Assembly (NCBI GenBank): GCA_030762935.1
Contig: CM060900.1
Coordinates: forward strand, 387,275,132 to 387,339,131
Length of the DNA: 64,000 nucleotides
Direction of reading: 5' to 3'
DNA from: Hymenopus coronatus
Lineage: Eukaryota; Arthropoda; Insecta; Mantodea; Hymenopodidae
Positions 34,551 to 46,538 of the stretch are shown here, in pieces; the stretch's first letter is position 1; each line of letters begins with the position of its first letter. The translations under genes were made by a program, and so were the position numbers. The notes beneath the pieces are model-generated. The model saw only the letters and a program-made list of their open reading frames with translations. It did not search any database and was not told the DNA's origin.

Positions 34551-37409
34551 GAGGTGTCTTTTCCTGCGATGACGTACGCCAATGTAGCAGCCTGGGAGAT
34601 CCGGTATATTAAGGTGCGCTTCTTCCGCAATACACAGATTCTCCACTACCCTGTAGACCTGATTGTCATGCTCCGGAGCAGGAGTCACTATTTGGTTGAC
34701 CTTCGAGTAAAGCAATTGTGCTCGATACTCCTGTGAAATGCCTTTTGTTTACTGCGGGACCACCTTAATAAAAAGCAAGAATAGACAATTCCTTCAGTGT
34801 CGCGGTAGTATCCAATATTTTGCTTTTTAAATATGTAATCTGCCTTTTGTAGGTTAATATACCTATTAGTCCATGATTGGTAGAAAAATGTTCTTCATGC
34901 CACCTGTAACTCAGATATTTAAAAGAAAATGTTGTTCCATAAGTTTAATCAATGTAGTAATATTTTCAAAACATTATAATATAAGTAATGCTTATATATT
35001 TTCTTATTTAATAATTTATATATGAATTCTGAACATTATCATGTCATAAACTACAGCCATGATTTTATAAATTAGGGCTACAGCTTCTGGATAGTAATAA
35101 AATAAATAAATGAATAAATAAAAATGAGTAGCGAAGATATTTGTTTCAAGGTCTTGATATAAACCTTCTGAAGTAGCATCAGCTTTCACTCCAATATTTA
35201 GAATTGTTCATGAGTAAATTACGTCGTCTGAAGTAATTAAGATAACACGTTTATTGTTAGTTTTTTAAGTATCTACTTCAAGAAGTCTAATAGGTAATAA
35301 GGTAATTTTCGTTTTTGTGTCCCAGCTTATTTGTGCAGTCATACCTACTTTCATTCATCGTTCACTACGAGTTTTTGGTTAAAATATTTTAGAGACAACC
35401 AAAAATTTTAAGTAGGTATTCAAAAAGAAGGTACATAAACTTCTCTCCAAACAATAGCTTAATTTGATAGTTATACCATTAAGATCTTTGGGGGGGAGGA
35501 GGGACTTAAGATTAGGTAGTACACGAAGCACTAGCGTGTGATGCCCACATACTCACACCTCAGATGCTGTTCTTGGCAAGCACGTGTGATGAAAACAAAC
35601 GTGCATCTCCTCGTTTATTATCAGCAAACCGGTCGTAGATTTCAGATAAAGGAGCAAAGGGCAGTTATGTACTCAAATGACTGTTATGATTAGGACAGTT
35701 TCGAAGTTGCTCGTGAATGCGAGGACTCCGGATTTCGCCCTAACCACCACATCATGTACTTATTATCCTAGTAATTTTGTAGTTATTCTAATATTCATAT
35801 CTCAACAACTTTTTGTATATATCAACACCACCTTGATATTTAATGTACAAATGTTTAATTTAGCATTGCGGGTAAAAGTAAAAGTCAGTAAAATAAAAGT
35901 TTTGTCTCACTGCAAAAGGGATTTAAGTATGTTGAATATTATCTAAAGTCCTTTTGTCAAATTTGGATTATACTGCCGTCTCTGTTGTCTTTATTAGTTC
36001 CTTGCCTCCTTACTCAAGACCAATAACGCTGAATTGCGCCTGAAGGAAGGTAGTGGCGGCGTGTGTATAATTTCATTTCATTTTTTGTCATGATTAAATT
36101 GATATTGAAAGAAAATCAAATAGCAAACGGTATGGGTTATTTAACGTTTAGTAGAAGAATGAGTCCCTTAATGCTAGCTTACCACTGTGAAGAATGTCAA
36201 TATGTTTACGAAAACACTGCTGAAGCATGCGACACAAGGCTTTCTACCCTACCTGTGTTACCTCCGATAGCGTGGGCCGGGTAAGCGGCTCTGTTCCTAT
36301 GTAACTGTAGAATCCACACTGACATTGAAGTATTTTATTGATGTACCTATACTGCGTTGAAAAAAATATTTGTGTTTCAAATATGATCTGAGCAACAGCA
36401 TCTACTTCATGGTTCGTTATCGTCTTGAAATATCCTGTATACCGTTTGGATTGGTACCTTCAGAAATGAGGCTCTGATTTATTAATTCTAAAATATTGAC
36501 TAGTGAAATTGTGCATACACATAATGCAATGACGAGCAGTTTTTTTTTATGCAGTACAGTGAAAAAATCGGCTTTCTGAGGCTTTTACTTCTAACGAAGT
36601 ATATAGCCATTTTCTTTCCTGATTTTATCTAAAATTAAGGTTTATTTAATGTTCGCTTGTGACAGCATTCATGTGATGTTAAATATGCTCTATTATCTCT
36701 GAATGATGTATGTTTGTGGCCTCTTCATTGATTTGGTTTCAATTTTGAATACACATATGATTTGGAATTACTATTTTCCCATGGGCAATGGTTCAATGCA
36801 AATTCTGCAGTAATTGCACTTCTCGCTTTAGTTTGCCGATATGCGTTCCATGAGTGTTGACATTTCTACGTGTACAGGGCAGAACAAACAGGCATGCACT
36901 GCGCAATGCCTCAGTGTGCGATAAGTAATATTAGAGTGTGGTAAACATTGAGCACAGACACAACATCTCGGTGTCAATGGTGCGCGAGGTATGTAACACT
37001 GAAAGACTTTGGCGCACAGTGGCATTTCTGAATGGAGGTACATTGTTGGACAGGAACTGATATTCGATAGGGTAGCAGAAGCATAGTAGTGAGTTCAGTA
37101 AACTGCGCCACGAAGAGACGGGACATTGGATACTGGTAATCAAGGATTTCGAGAGCGGTTGCGGTCAGCGGCAGATAATTTAGTAGTAGTCTTGTGGTCC
37201 CTGTGTAAAACACAGACGGGGGCGCCTTTTCGAGACGAGAACTCAATAAGTTGATACAAGGTTGCTTTGCAATGCCATTTACAATACGGGAGAATATCTG
37301 TGAGTCATCGGCTGCGTGCCTGTAAAATAATTGGAGGTCGCTCTAAGGCATTAAATATCTGCATAGTATTAATTTAATTGTTCTTTACACAAGACGTGTG
37401 TAGGACATA
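34551..37409. other. Gene-free stretch
   Basis: No polymerase domain continues from the gag-pro relic. The segment at 36828-37246 has overlapping open frames on the minus strand in three registers, but none has a recognisable domain. Confidence 0.5.
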
Positions 37410-37520
37410 TCGAATAGGTAGAGTCAGACTGAAAAATGCAATGCTATAGCCGGGATTTGAACCACAGATCATCTGGTCTCTTGCCGGTCACTCTAACCAC
37501 TGAGATACCATGGAAACATG
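37410..37520 (-). repeat. C-family tRNA-derived SINE, copy C1
   Basis: The minus strand has box A-like TGGTATCTCAGTGGTTAGAG, box B-like GTGGTTCAAATCCCGG, and then GACTCTACCTATTCGATAT. It is inverted with respect to C2, 190 bp away. Confidence 0.75.
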
Positions 37521-37711
37521 CGCCACGCCATTAAATCCTGTCCTAGCTCTAATTGACTATAATAGTTGACTAAACTATGAATCCTGGGTCTTGAAGTACC
37601 TACGACATTGTAAGTCGCCATTGGGGTATGACATCTCAAAATAATTTGAGATCACCTTGTGGTTTACCGGGTAACATGCGAGTCAGCTAAGAAATATAAA
37701 GCCATTCCGAC

Positions 37712-37815
37712 ATGTTACCATGGTAGCTCAGTGATTAGAGCGGCCAGCTAGAGACCGGGAGGTCCGTGGTTCAAATTTCGGCTGACTCTACCTATCCAAA
37801 TATCCGCATAACTCA
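37712..37815 (+). repeat. C-family tRNA-derived SINE, copy C2
   Basis: It reads ACCATGGTAGCTCAGTGATT, box B-like GTGGTTCAAATTTCGG, and GACTCTACCTATCCAAATAT. D-arm pairing (GCTC/GAGC) survives, but the acceptor stem does not, so it is a SINE head and not a tRNA gene. Confidence 0.75.
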
Positions 37816-38279
37816 CCTAGCTTCGGTGGTGAATGTTAGCCAATGGCATATATCCTTTCCTTATTCGATATATACTATGATTGTTAATCTACATTGTTAA
37901 TCTAATACTTCTACATTGCTTTGCGACCAAATTTAGTACAAGGTGCTATACAAAAGTTTAAAGCGAATTCCGATTCGGGCTTTCCTCTTTGTTCTTCTTT
38001 TCTACTCTCTTCTTTATTTTTCACTGCTGCCTTTTATTTTACTATGAGTATATATGTAGCTATTTCAGTTATATTAAGTGAAAGCAAAGTTAGAATGCAA
38101 TGTACACATCTGGTTAGTTTACAGTTATAGCACGTTTGTGTTAACTTCCTTTCATATAACCTTTAAAAACTATGATGTATTCCATTCACATAACTTTCTG
38201 ACATCTCTGTTTGAAAACTATTGTTAAAAAGTTTATTCTTTTATCTAGTTCATGCTAATCGAGATAAAAGTACCATTTA
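37816..38279. other. Unannotated sequence
   Basis: It may include the 3' body of C2. No gene is recognised. Confidence 0.4.
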
Positions 38280-38945
38280 TTCCTTACCTCCTTGTAGTTG
38301 AAGGGAAATAAAGGAGTACCATAGGCTAAAGTGATAGTCAAATATTTAAAAAGCTAGTTCGTATGTGATTGAAAAAATCTTTGCTTGTATAGCTAGGAGG
38401 CGATAAAATCCTGTATGAGAAAAGTATAAGTATTCTAAATGTGAAACCAACAAAAAGGAATATCTCAGAGTCAATTACAACAACAAGACTTAAAAAAAAC
38501 TTTAAAAAACCTACTTCAAATAACGAGATCTACATATTTTGTGTTGTAAGTGTTTATCTATCTCTTAAGGTTTGCCAATTAAGCCAAATTCAGCAAAATT
38601 CATCAAGAATAAAGTTGTCTTCAGAGGCTATTCCATGAAAATTAAAGACATACATTTTATTTGTAATGTAAATATCTTTAACATCCGATATTTTAGTCAA
38701 AATTGTTTGAGCTATTTTTGAGAAAATCAAAAGTTCCTAAAATTGTTACATGTAAAATGTAGTTGGGGTGGAAGATTTTCTTGGAGATACTTCTTGGTAT
38801 TTAACGGACTTTTCATTTTTGAGCTATGCTGTCCAAAGGCACACTTGTACATATTTCTAAAAATGATTTTTTCGTACACAGGGAACCTCAAAACCTATAT
38901 TTCCAGTGAAATCTTGACATTGAATTTCTGAGTGGAATACAATAC
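38280..38945 (+). repeat. H-family dispersed repeat, copy H1
   Basis: This 670-bp block is collinear with 62540-63225. Shared landmarks in order are the GAAATA-AGG(A/G)G region with TAGGCTAAAG and ATAGTCAA(A/C)TATTT, then AACGAGATC, then TTTTTGAGCTATGC followed by TCCAAAG, then CCTCAAAA and CCAGTGAAAT or CCGGTGAAAT. It has no coding capacity and no visible TIR or tRNA head, so its class is unknown. Confidence 0.7.
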
Positions 38946-39082
38946 CTACTATAGCTATGCACATTGTATGCACAATAAAGTAATAGAAGAAAATACGTCA
39001 ATATTTCGAATTTAAGGTTCTAAACCGCTTAAGAGTTTAATTGGTGTATTATATATGTAGCAATACAATGAATAAAATCCCT

Positions 39083-39085
<3 letters not shown>

Positions 39086-39113
<28 letters not shown>

Positions 39114-39133
39114 GTAATAATAATAATAATAAT
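39086..39133. repeat. (AAT)n microsatellite
   Basis: About 16 AAT units with one AGT interruption. Confidence 0.95.
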
Positions 39134-39440
39134 GGAATTAATTGAATTTTCGTGTAACGTTATGGAATTTTAAAGCCTATGTCTAACCTATGTTCAGTAT
39201 AAATTAAAAGTATTTGGATACTTAAGATCTTTCTGAGAGCGTTTAAACAACCTGTTTCAACTGTACTCGGCTGAGTAAGAGTATATGAGCGTATTCTAGT
39301 ACAAAACCCGCAGCATAGTTGAAGGGAGAGCACGGTAATCAACACGTTACTGGGCAAAGGTCGTTCCACAATACCTGTGCCCTACCAATTCATTTCCAAT
39401 ACTTAATTCAGACGTGAGTTACCCACACGTTGCACCAGCC
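39134..39440. other. Unannotated sequence
   Basis: No gene or recognised repeat. Confidence 0.4.
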
Positions 39441-39660
39441 CGCCTGGGTAGTGTGGTGCTAGCGTGTCTGCCTCACATTCAAAAGGTCGCAAGTTCGGAT
39501 CCCACTTAAGATGAGTTACCCGCATTAGATTTGTTTCGGGATTTTCTTTACACTGAGAAGATGAATGTCGAGTAGCTTTAAGCTCCATGGATCCAAGATC
39601 ATTTGAGCATCATTTCACCAATTTCATTCATCGTCCGATATGACCAACAAACTTAAGGTA
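39441..39660 (+). repeat. D-family tRNA-derived SINE, copy D1
   Basis: The head is GTGGTGCTAGCGTGTCTGCC, with box B-like GCAAGTTCGGATCCCAC. GGGATTTTC follows, then TGAGAAGATGAATGTCG, and the end is CATCATTTCACCAATTTCAT with TCCGATATGACC. Every block recurs in D2 at 58.1 kb. Confidence 0.8.
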
Positions 39661-40475
39661 CGCAAACCTACAAAAAAAAAATTATTGCGCCGTATTGCAT
39701 ATTACAGGTGCATGCTATGAGTTGTAGGTTACTCGCTGCTCTTTTGGCGCGCAACTAATCTGTAACAGCTGATTTAGAGTACAGTTTGTGTCGCGGTTTT
39801 ATTTTATTCAGTTATTATTAATGTTCACGATAGAGAGAATTGTTGAAAAAAAATCGATAAATATTCAGAAACATAAAATAATATTTTTAAAATCTACAAC
39901 TAATTTTAAAATAATGACTAATTTAAATGTAGAACGCGCGAGCAAGTCATTTTGTAGAAAAAGATGCGATTGCCGGAAAGTTAAATATAAGCTTTTATGA
40001 GTAAAGTGTTTTATTCAGTGCAGTGGCTCGAATCTAACGTATTGTTTTCTAAAACCGTGTCGAAACTACACAGTCAACCTCTAGGTTCGCTTATGCCTGT
40101 TTCTTAAAAGAACTGGTGTGAAATTGAATGGCATATGTCTGATGATTCTTGCTCTGATTATTTGTGTTTCTCTCTATTCCATTAAACGGATGTATGCAAT
40201 ATTTTCCTGGCGCTGTGAAAATGCAGTGCATTCATTTAAAAGTATAAAAGTAGAAGTATAAAAATACCTCTACACATTGTTTTCTCTATCAATTTTTGTC
40301 TGCTAAATACCGAAATTACTTAAAAATGTCATTTCAAGAACACATAGTTTACTTTTAAAGTATTCAAATGCTGGTGCTTTGTTTGTTCTGTAAAAATCCA
40401 TTGCTATTAATAATGACACAGTTAGTGACTAATAATTATTAGTATCAATATGTTTGATCAAAATGTCTCTTTCTT

Positions 40476-40478
<3 letters not shown>
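39661..40478. other. Unannotated AT-rich sequence
   Basis: No gene or recognised repeat. Confidence 0.5.

Positions 40479-40559
<81 letters not shown>
40479..40559. repeat. (AT)n-(GT)n compound microsatellite
   Basis: About 34 uninterrupted AT units (40479-40546) pass into six or seven GT units. Confidence 0.97.
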
Positions 40560-41493
40560 GTTCACCTGTCCCTTACTCTCTGGTTTTATGCAACACGCAG
40601 ATTACAGTCTATCCTGAAAATATCGTTCCCGAGACTCATCTTCTGTACACCAGAAGCTTTGAGCATCATAAACAGCAGCATAATTGATTAACGCGCGGAG
40701 TTAGTATGTGTTCTAAGATTCTCGATTCAGGTTCGAATTTTACCAAAATGTTGACAATTTTTCCCCGCTTTCTTTCTTCCTGATTTTGATACAAATTTAG
40801 ATGGGATACCGGAACATTTTTAACTTACTTATTTGTTTCTTTTACTGTTGTTCTCTTTATTTATGTTTATTCTAACTTAATCGGTCCAGTTACAGGGAAT
40901 AGAAATTAAAATGCACATTCTGAAGTATATTCATCCAGTTTCTTCTAAATATGCAGGTACCATTACGTTTTAAAATTAGCATTGGTATTTCAGATAATAC
41001 TACAGAACCAGACCCACTTTCAGGGTATCTCTAAAACGAAAAATACACAAAATACCTAGGCTGACAATCACAAACTGTGCCAAACACATAGGTATTCACC
41101 AATACTTTCAGTTGAAAAGAAAATTAGGTTTAATCCCCATAACTCATAACTTAACAAACTTCTCAGTATCGATACCTACATATTTACTTCGTGCATTTGT
41201 ATCTAATGGGGCATATCTAGACCTAAAGTGTCTTCCGGTAATATTCGCTAACCCACCGAAGGTACCAGCTGCCAGAATTTTGTAGAGAACGTTTTCTAAC
41301 TGCGAAGAACAATCGATAACATGTTAGGAGTTCTAATATTTTGATATTGTTTTATTAACTTTAGACGTTTTGAAAATTGTCGTATGTGCTTCATTCATAT
41401 ACCTTTATGTTTACTCCTAAAATTATTAAAGTGTCAAACACTTAACTAATTTTACACCTCGATGGATAATACATAAAGGAGAAAAAAAGTGGA
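40560..41493. other. Unannotated sequence
   Basis: No gene or recognised repeat. Confidence 0.5.
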
Positions 41494-41577
41494 CGCAGGC
41501 TGTGGGACTCGAACTCCTGACACGCTAGAGGTGATAAGGGAACATGAAATTAACCAGTTGAGCTACAATAAAATGCT
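41494..41577 (-). repeat. tRNA-like relic
   Basis: The minus strand reads TTGTAGCTCAACTGGTTAAT with a box B-like GGAGTTCGAGTCCCAC about 45 bases later. The D-arm and T-arm are recognisable, but the anticodon arm is unclear and the acceptor ends do not pair convincingly. It is a SINE head or tRNA pseudogene. Confidence 0.5.
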
Positions 41578-42180
41578 GTAGGTATAGTATCACACATGTC
41601 TCCTTCTCCACTTCTGATCTCTCCATAACTGTTGTGGACCCCTTTTTGTAGCTTAAGCCGTCCATCTAACCTTCATTCATTATAATTTACGTTGCAGAAC
41701 TTATGACAGCGATCCTATTGATATAATATGTACTATAACAGGAGCTATTAAGCGCATGTTTATGGAATGGGCATAACTATTGATGCTAAGGCCTATTTTC
41801 CGATGAAGGCTAGATTTGCATGGTTACCAAATGGCCGATAAGCATGGTAATTTCGACCTTATTACTTTCAGAGTATGAAGTGTTGCCTATCTCAACAATA
41901 ATAAGGAACAAGTGAACCACCGTGTGTGTATATATATATATATATCAATTAGCCAACACTTCTGTCATTATTGGTTGCTTTTTAGAATACCTGGGTGAGT
42001 TATCCAAAACCAAGATTTTGGTTATCCCCAAGATGAATTTAAATCTATGATGAGCTACGATTAGAAATCATGAAAGGAGCATTACATTCCTTAGTTTGTC
42101 ATTTCATGTTTCGGTAAAAGCGATACGTGATGGGGAAGTACTGGGCTCATTTTTGGATCCAGACCATGCTTACATTATAA
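41578..42180. other. Unannotated sequence with a short TA tract
   Basis: A GTGTGTGTATATATATATAT tract lies near 41922-41945. Otherwise nothing is recognised. Confidence 0.45.
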
Positions 42181-42365
42181 ATTTTGTGTTATGACCCGTC
42201 TTGTTTATCAGCGGAGACGGTAAGCATGCCGCAGTTATTACGATGTTTAAAGCAAAGGTCGCTTTCGCCAGTTCTCCATTGGCGGGTTTAACTTGATATA
42301 GCCCCGTTGAGTTCTACAACTGATTTAACGCACGAAGAGATTTCTGTTAGGCCACCCGGTATACC
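42181..42365 (+). mobile_element. Foldback element FB-3, 5' truncated
   Basis: It contains CCCGTCTTGTTTATCAGCGG and AGACGGTAAGC (core), AGGTCGCTTTCGCCAGTT, and a complete right arm (GCGGGTTTAACTTGATATAG, CCCCGTTGAGTTCTACAACT, GCACGAAGAGATTTCTG) ending GGCCACCCGGTATA. The left arm is not visible. The core orientation matches FB-1 and FB-2. Confidence 0.75.
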
Positions 42366-43040
42366 TACACTCCTCATTCGTATGTGGCTAATTTTTGCCT
42401 CCTCGTTGTCACGAGTTTATATCTTTGGAATAAATTTTTTCCTACAAAAAGTGAGCTCGTTACGTATCTCCTTTCTTGATAATTTAAAGAAAATAGAATT
42501 GTTCAGTTATCGATTTGTTTGGTTAAATGTTTATACAACATAGTTTATATTGTTTATTGTTCTTAATTTACAACGCATATTTTACTTATTTGTTCTAATC
42601 AATGATTCAAAAGGCTCCTTAGAATCTTTTTTCTAATGCTAAGAGGCATTCCACCTTAGTGGAGTTTACATTCAATACAATATAAGACATTTTATTCAGT
42701 TTAAATATTTATTTTATTTTACTGTTTCATTCAAGGTTATATAAGCGTATTCCCATTTTATTTTCCTTTATTAAAATTTCCCTGAACATGTGTGAAATGT
42801 AAGTTTGGGTATTAGCAAAATTTTCTATAAGGCAGAAACAAAATCGCAGCGTTACTTAGAAGAGAGGCGCGCTCGTCTCTGAGAGGGGGTGAACTGAACC
42901 CGTCATGTGTGATCTTTCCCTTCACTTCCAAATGCGCTGTTTTCAAACGGCTTTGATTTCAAAACGTTTTACTACAAACCTATAAATGTTAAATAAAATA
43001 TCTACGAGTAAACATTTTAGATTTGAGTCCTAGCTCTTGT
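42366..43040. other. Unannotated sequence
   Basis: No gene or recognised repeat. Confidence 0.45.
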
Positions 43041-43864
43041 TTAAGGGGAGATTTCAATTAAAATGAATATATTACAAAAATTCAGAACTTCGTTACCTTT
43101 AGTCACAACTTTATGAATTCAAGCTTTATGCTATAATATTATATGTGTATGTTGTAACCTGCAGTATTTTTTGTCAAAATAAGATAATTGTTTTTTCACA
43201 ATTTAAACTTGTTTATTTACCTTCAGAAATGTTTACTTTAAAACTTGTATTTTGATTATTAAATGATGTCAATATAATTCTTTGAAACGTTTTTTTCTGT
43301 GATTTTTGGTTTACTTTATATAACTTTAATATATAGTTCCAAAATTGATGTTTGCTTCCAGCTGTGTGCATTGCTAACATTTATGAATATGGCAGCTATC
43401 AAAATTCATTACATGAAGTTGAGCTTATCTATAGATTAAAAATGTGCAAAAGTTTATCAAAACCTATCAAATTTAGATAACTAAATTTGGAGGCACACAT
43501 TTTGAAATATATAATTTTCTCATCACATAGAGCAAAGTTTATGATCATGTGACAAAAACAACTTTAGAAACCTTCATGTGAATACCAGGAGGCAACATAA
43601 TTTTTGTTTAAAAAGTTGATGTAATAAGTGCAACCAGATGCTGACCACAATGCTGTGGCTTCTATAGCAAAACATTACTGTCAATTTTAAAATGACTTCT
43701 GTGGCTAAGGGGGCGACCATCTTGTACATTTAATTACATTTTAGGCATTTTCTAATGGAATTTGAAACAAAGTTTTGGGGACAAGTTATTTATAAACAAA
43801 GAAAAACATGAAATTAAAATATAAAAATCAAATGTTCGACCACTTTAATTTACACCTCCCTTAA
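43041..43864. mobile_element. 816-bp TTAA-bounded non-autonomous element (candidate)
   Basis: The block 43045-43860 is flanked on both sides by TTAA (43041-43044 and 43861-43864). Its ends are imperfect inverted repeats: GGGGAGATTTCAATTAAAAT on the left and GGGAGGTGTAAATTAAAGTG on the reverse complement of the right. TTAA target duplication with G-rich ends is the pattern of piggyBac- or Kolobok-type elements. No transposase is inside. The superfamily is an inference. Confidence 0.6.
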
Positions 43865-45604
43865 AACTGGTATTAGGAATTACACATTACTTTTGAGAAA
43901 GTTTCTCTCTCAGAAACATATTCTGGTATATTTATACGATTAATAACTAGTTTTCCATAGATTATAGATTTCGCACCAATATTAGTAATGATTCAGCACT
44001 TTTGATATACATTCCTAATATTCCGGAAATAGTCGAGATTGAGTTACCTGAAGTACAGCTTTGTTTCCAACGAGTGCTCTTCAATATCCTGAGAAGCTTC
44101 TTTGCAATTTCTTACCTAATTGCTATGCAAGGTTTTAAAAATGTTATTAAGGGCAGGTTGGAATAGTTTCAGGGTCCACAGAGTTGCTCATTATAGCTTG
44201 CGCTCACGCCATAAATTTGAAGAATTTACTTCTTGATCAAAGTAAAGCATTCCGGAAGCGTGTTCTTTGCTCTACAGATTGTTAGAGCACCAGATAAAGG
44301 AAAATAATAACATTTATAACAATATAAACATTAACATACCGTATCTTGCTCGAGTAAACTTTTCTTCAAGTCTATTGCAGTCTGAGTGCTTCCGTGAAAA
44401 GACTTCTCTAACTTGGATTCCAGGCAAATGAAAAACAACAGACGAACGGCATTATTGATCTATTTACATATCGGACTGCCTACTACTACTTTGTTCGTTC
44501 CAGAAATTCCAAGCTTCAAAACAGTCTTGAAACTTTTACTAATCTGTTCGTTGAAAGCTGCACTGTGGGAAATTACATATTAAGAGTTATAAAGAGCTGA
44601 ATTTTTCTGCGTTAAGAAATGGAAGTACAGCTTAAATCTTTCCATCGTAAACTCAGCAATGTTTAAATTCAATATAAGAATACCGCGCATATCAGCAAAT
44701 TTATATTAAAACACTGGATGCTTTAACACTCAGCAAAAGCAAACATATTTTAAATACTGATCCACTCATTTTAATAACAAACCTTCTGTCAGATTATGTA
44801 AGTTAATATTATAAGTACCACCGCCTCAACGCTCATCTGTGTTTTCAATGGTTTCACTTGTTTAATGACGGTGCCCCAAGAATTCAACATAAAACTAATG
44901 TCTGTAAGGAATTGGATTTGGAGATTTAGCATCCTCATTTGTCGAAAATAATAAAACGGAAACCGCCGGTTCTTCTCAGAAGAGCTAATGATAAGTTCTT
45001 TAGGAATGGAGTCACCAATAAAACTATAAAATTCTCATTCACAAATGCATTTCTACATATCCTTCTGTTTCAAAATGGTGTGATTTGCAAAATGAACTGC
45101 TAAAATATTGATGGCTTTGTAACTAACCACCCAGGGTATGATAGAATGGTTAATTAACATGATAAAACTGCTTGCATACCACAGCGCTTACAGCTAATGC
45201 TGATAAGAGTCTTAGATAATAATTATATCACTTTGTTCCAGAGCTACGCATGTTAAGTAGTTTTAATTATATTATTGCAGCGCGTGACGTACAATACTGA
45301 ATTAGGAGTTTGTTTGGACTTTGCATTTACAAGAAATGCACATGGTAAAGAGTTTCACTTATTTAAATTGTGAAGTTCAGCGTGCCCAATAATGGTATCA
45401 ATCAACGCCAGTATTTGGAAGCATCTCCCACTATAGATGTATTGGTAAGACTTTACTCGTTCATACGATTTCTGAGTTTGTAATATTAAGGAAATCGTAA
45501 AAGGAATTTCAGCAATTAAGTATCCACTAATCAAATAATGAATAAATATGTTACAGCATTATAGGGTTATTTCGAAAGGTAGGTGTTTTAATAAATGTTT
45601 CTAC
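43865..45604. other. Gene-free AT-rich stretch
   Basis: No gene or recognised repeat. Confidence 0.5.
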
Positions 45605-45809
45605 TGAGCGAGCGGAATGTCTCAGGTGGGTTTCGTCTGTGGCCCGCATTTGGGAGGTCGCGGGACCGATCTCCGTTGCCCGTCTACCTTTTTCTTTTCG
45701 GGGGGTTTCCCGTATCGCCAGGAGAATACTGGGTAGGTTCATTACATCCCCCGAATTTTCCGGTCCACATTTCCTTGTCCATCATTTTCTAATCATCTCT
45801 CTTTCTCTG

Positions 45810-45866
<57 letters not shown>

Positions 45867-46260
45867 GGGTGGAAGGGCCAGGTGACGGTATTCGGCAGTT
45901 GCAGTTGGATGGTGAGCTGCGCTTTGTAAAAGGTTATCCTGGAGTCGTCGTCGGCAACACTCGCTCGGTACCCACCTTCTGGTTTCAGGGTTTTCCCTGA
46001 GGGCTCACCAGGAGGCTCGGGGCTCATGAGCAGAGCGTAGGTTGGCGTCGGAGGCGTTCCAACTGCAAACGTTAGAGACTCCATTCATGCTTACGCGTGT
46101 CCTCAAACGGATCTGTTTGCCCTTAAGGTCTCTCCCCTCATCCCTCCCTCGGGTCATTAAAGTGGCAAAGGCCCACACCCGGTGCTCTATCCCAGAGTCT
46201 TGCGGGCCCCGTCCGTGACTAATCCTGATCCTAATAAACGGTTCTGCATTAAAAGACGTG
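45605..46260 (+). repeat. F-family long SINE-like repeat, copy F3, with CT expansion
   Basis: The head resembles F1 (GCGAGCGGAATGTCTCAGGT, GGTTTCGTCTGTGGCC, GGTCGCGGGACCGATCTCC). It is followed by TTTTTCTTTTCGGGGGG and CATCCCCCGAATTTTCC. A (CT)n tract of about 27 units occupies 45811-45864. After it come AGCTGCGCTTTGTAAAAGG and a GC-rich 3' part. The head and CCCCGAATTTT landmarks support family membership. The distal part is less certain. Confidence 0.55.
45811..45864. repeat. (CT)n microsatellite
   Basis: About 27 nearly perfect CT units embedded in the F3 repeat. Confidence 0.95.
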
Positions 46261-46538
46261 TCTAGTAAAGAGATGATAGTGCACTCAGCGTTAAAACCGT
46301 ATGAAAATCATCGACACGTATCATCCAAAGCATAAAATATTTCATTCCTTCTCCTTGCTTACTTTATTCCTTCTTTCCTCTTTCTTACTTTCCACTTGCT
46401 TCCTTTATTGCTACTCGCCTTCCCTGCATTCTACTTTCTCTCTTTCTGCCAAATTCACAGTTTCTCTGATCGCAACCAGAAAATTTTATTTATGCCAGTG
46501 AAATAAAATAAAACATTATTGTGCCTTCATATATTAAG
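46261..46538. other. Pyrimidine-rich sequence
   Basis: TTCCTT/CTTTC-rich tracts span 46325-46450. No gene is recognised. Confidence 0.5.

Noticed and set aside
37712..37815. Functional tRNA gene
   Set aside because: The D-arm and box B are present, but the acceptor stem does not pair, and a related inverted copy lies nearby. It is better explained as a SINE head.
40454..40687. 77-codon frame with an Ile-Tyr repeat
   Set aside because: It is a translation of the (AT)n tract.
45782..46084. 100-codon frame with an Arg-Glu repeat resembling an RE-rich protein
   Set aside because: The RE repeat is the minus-strand translation of the (CT)n microsatellite inside F3.
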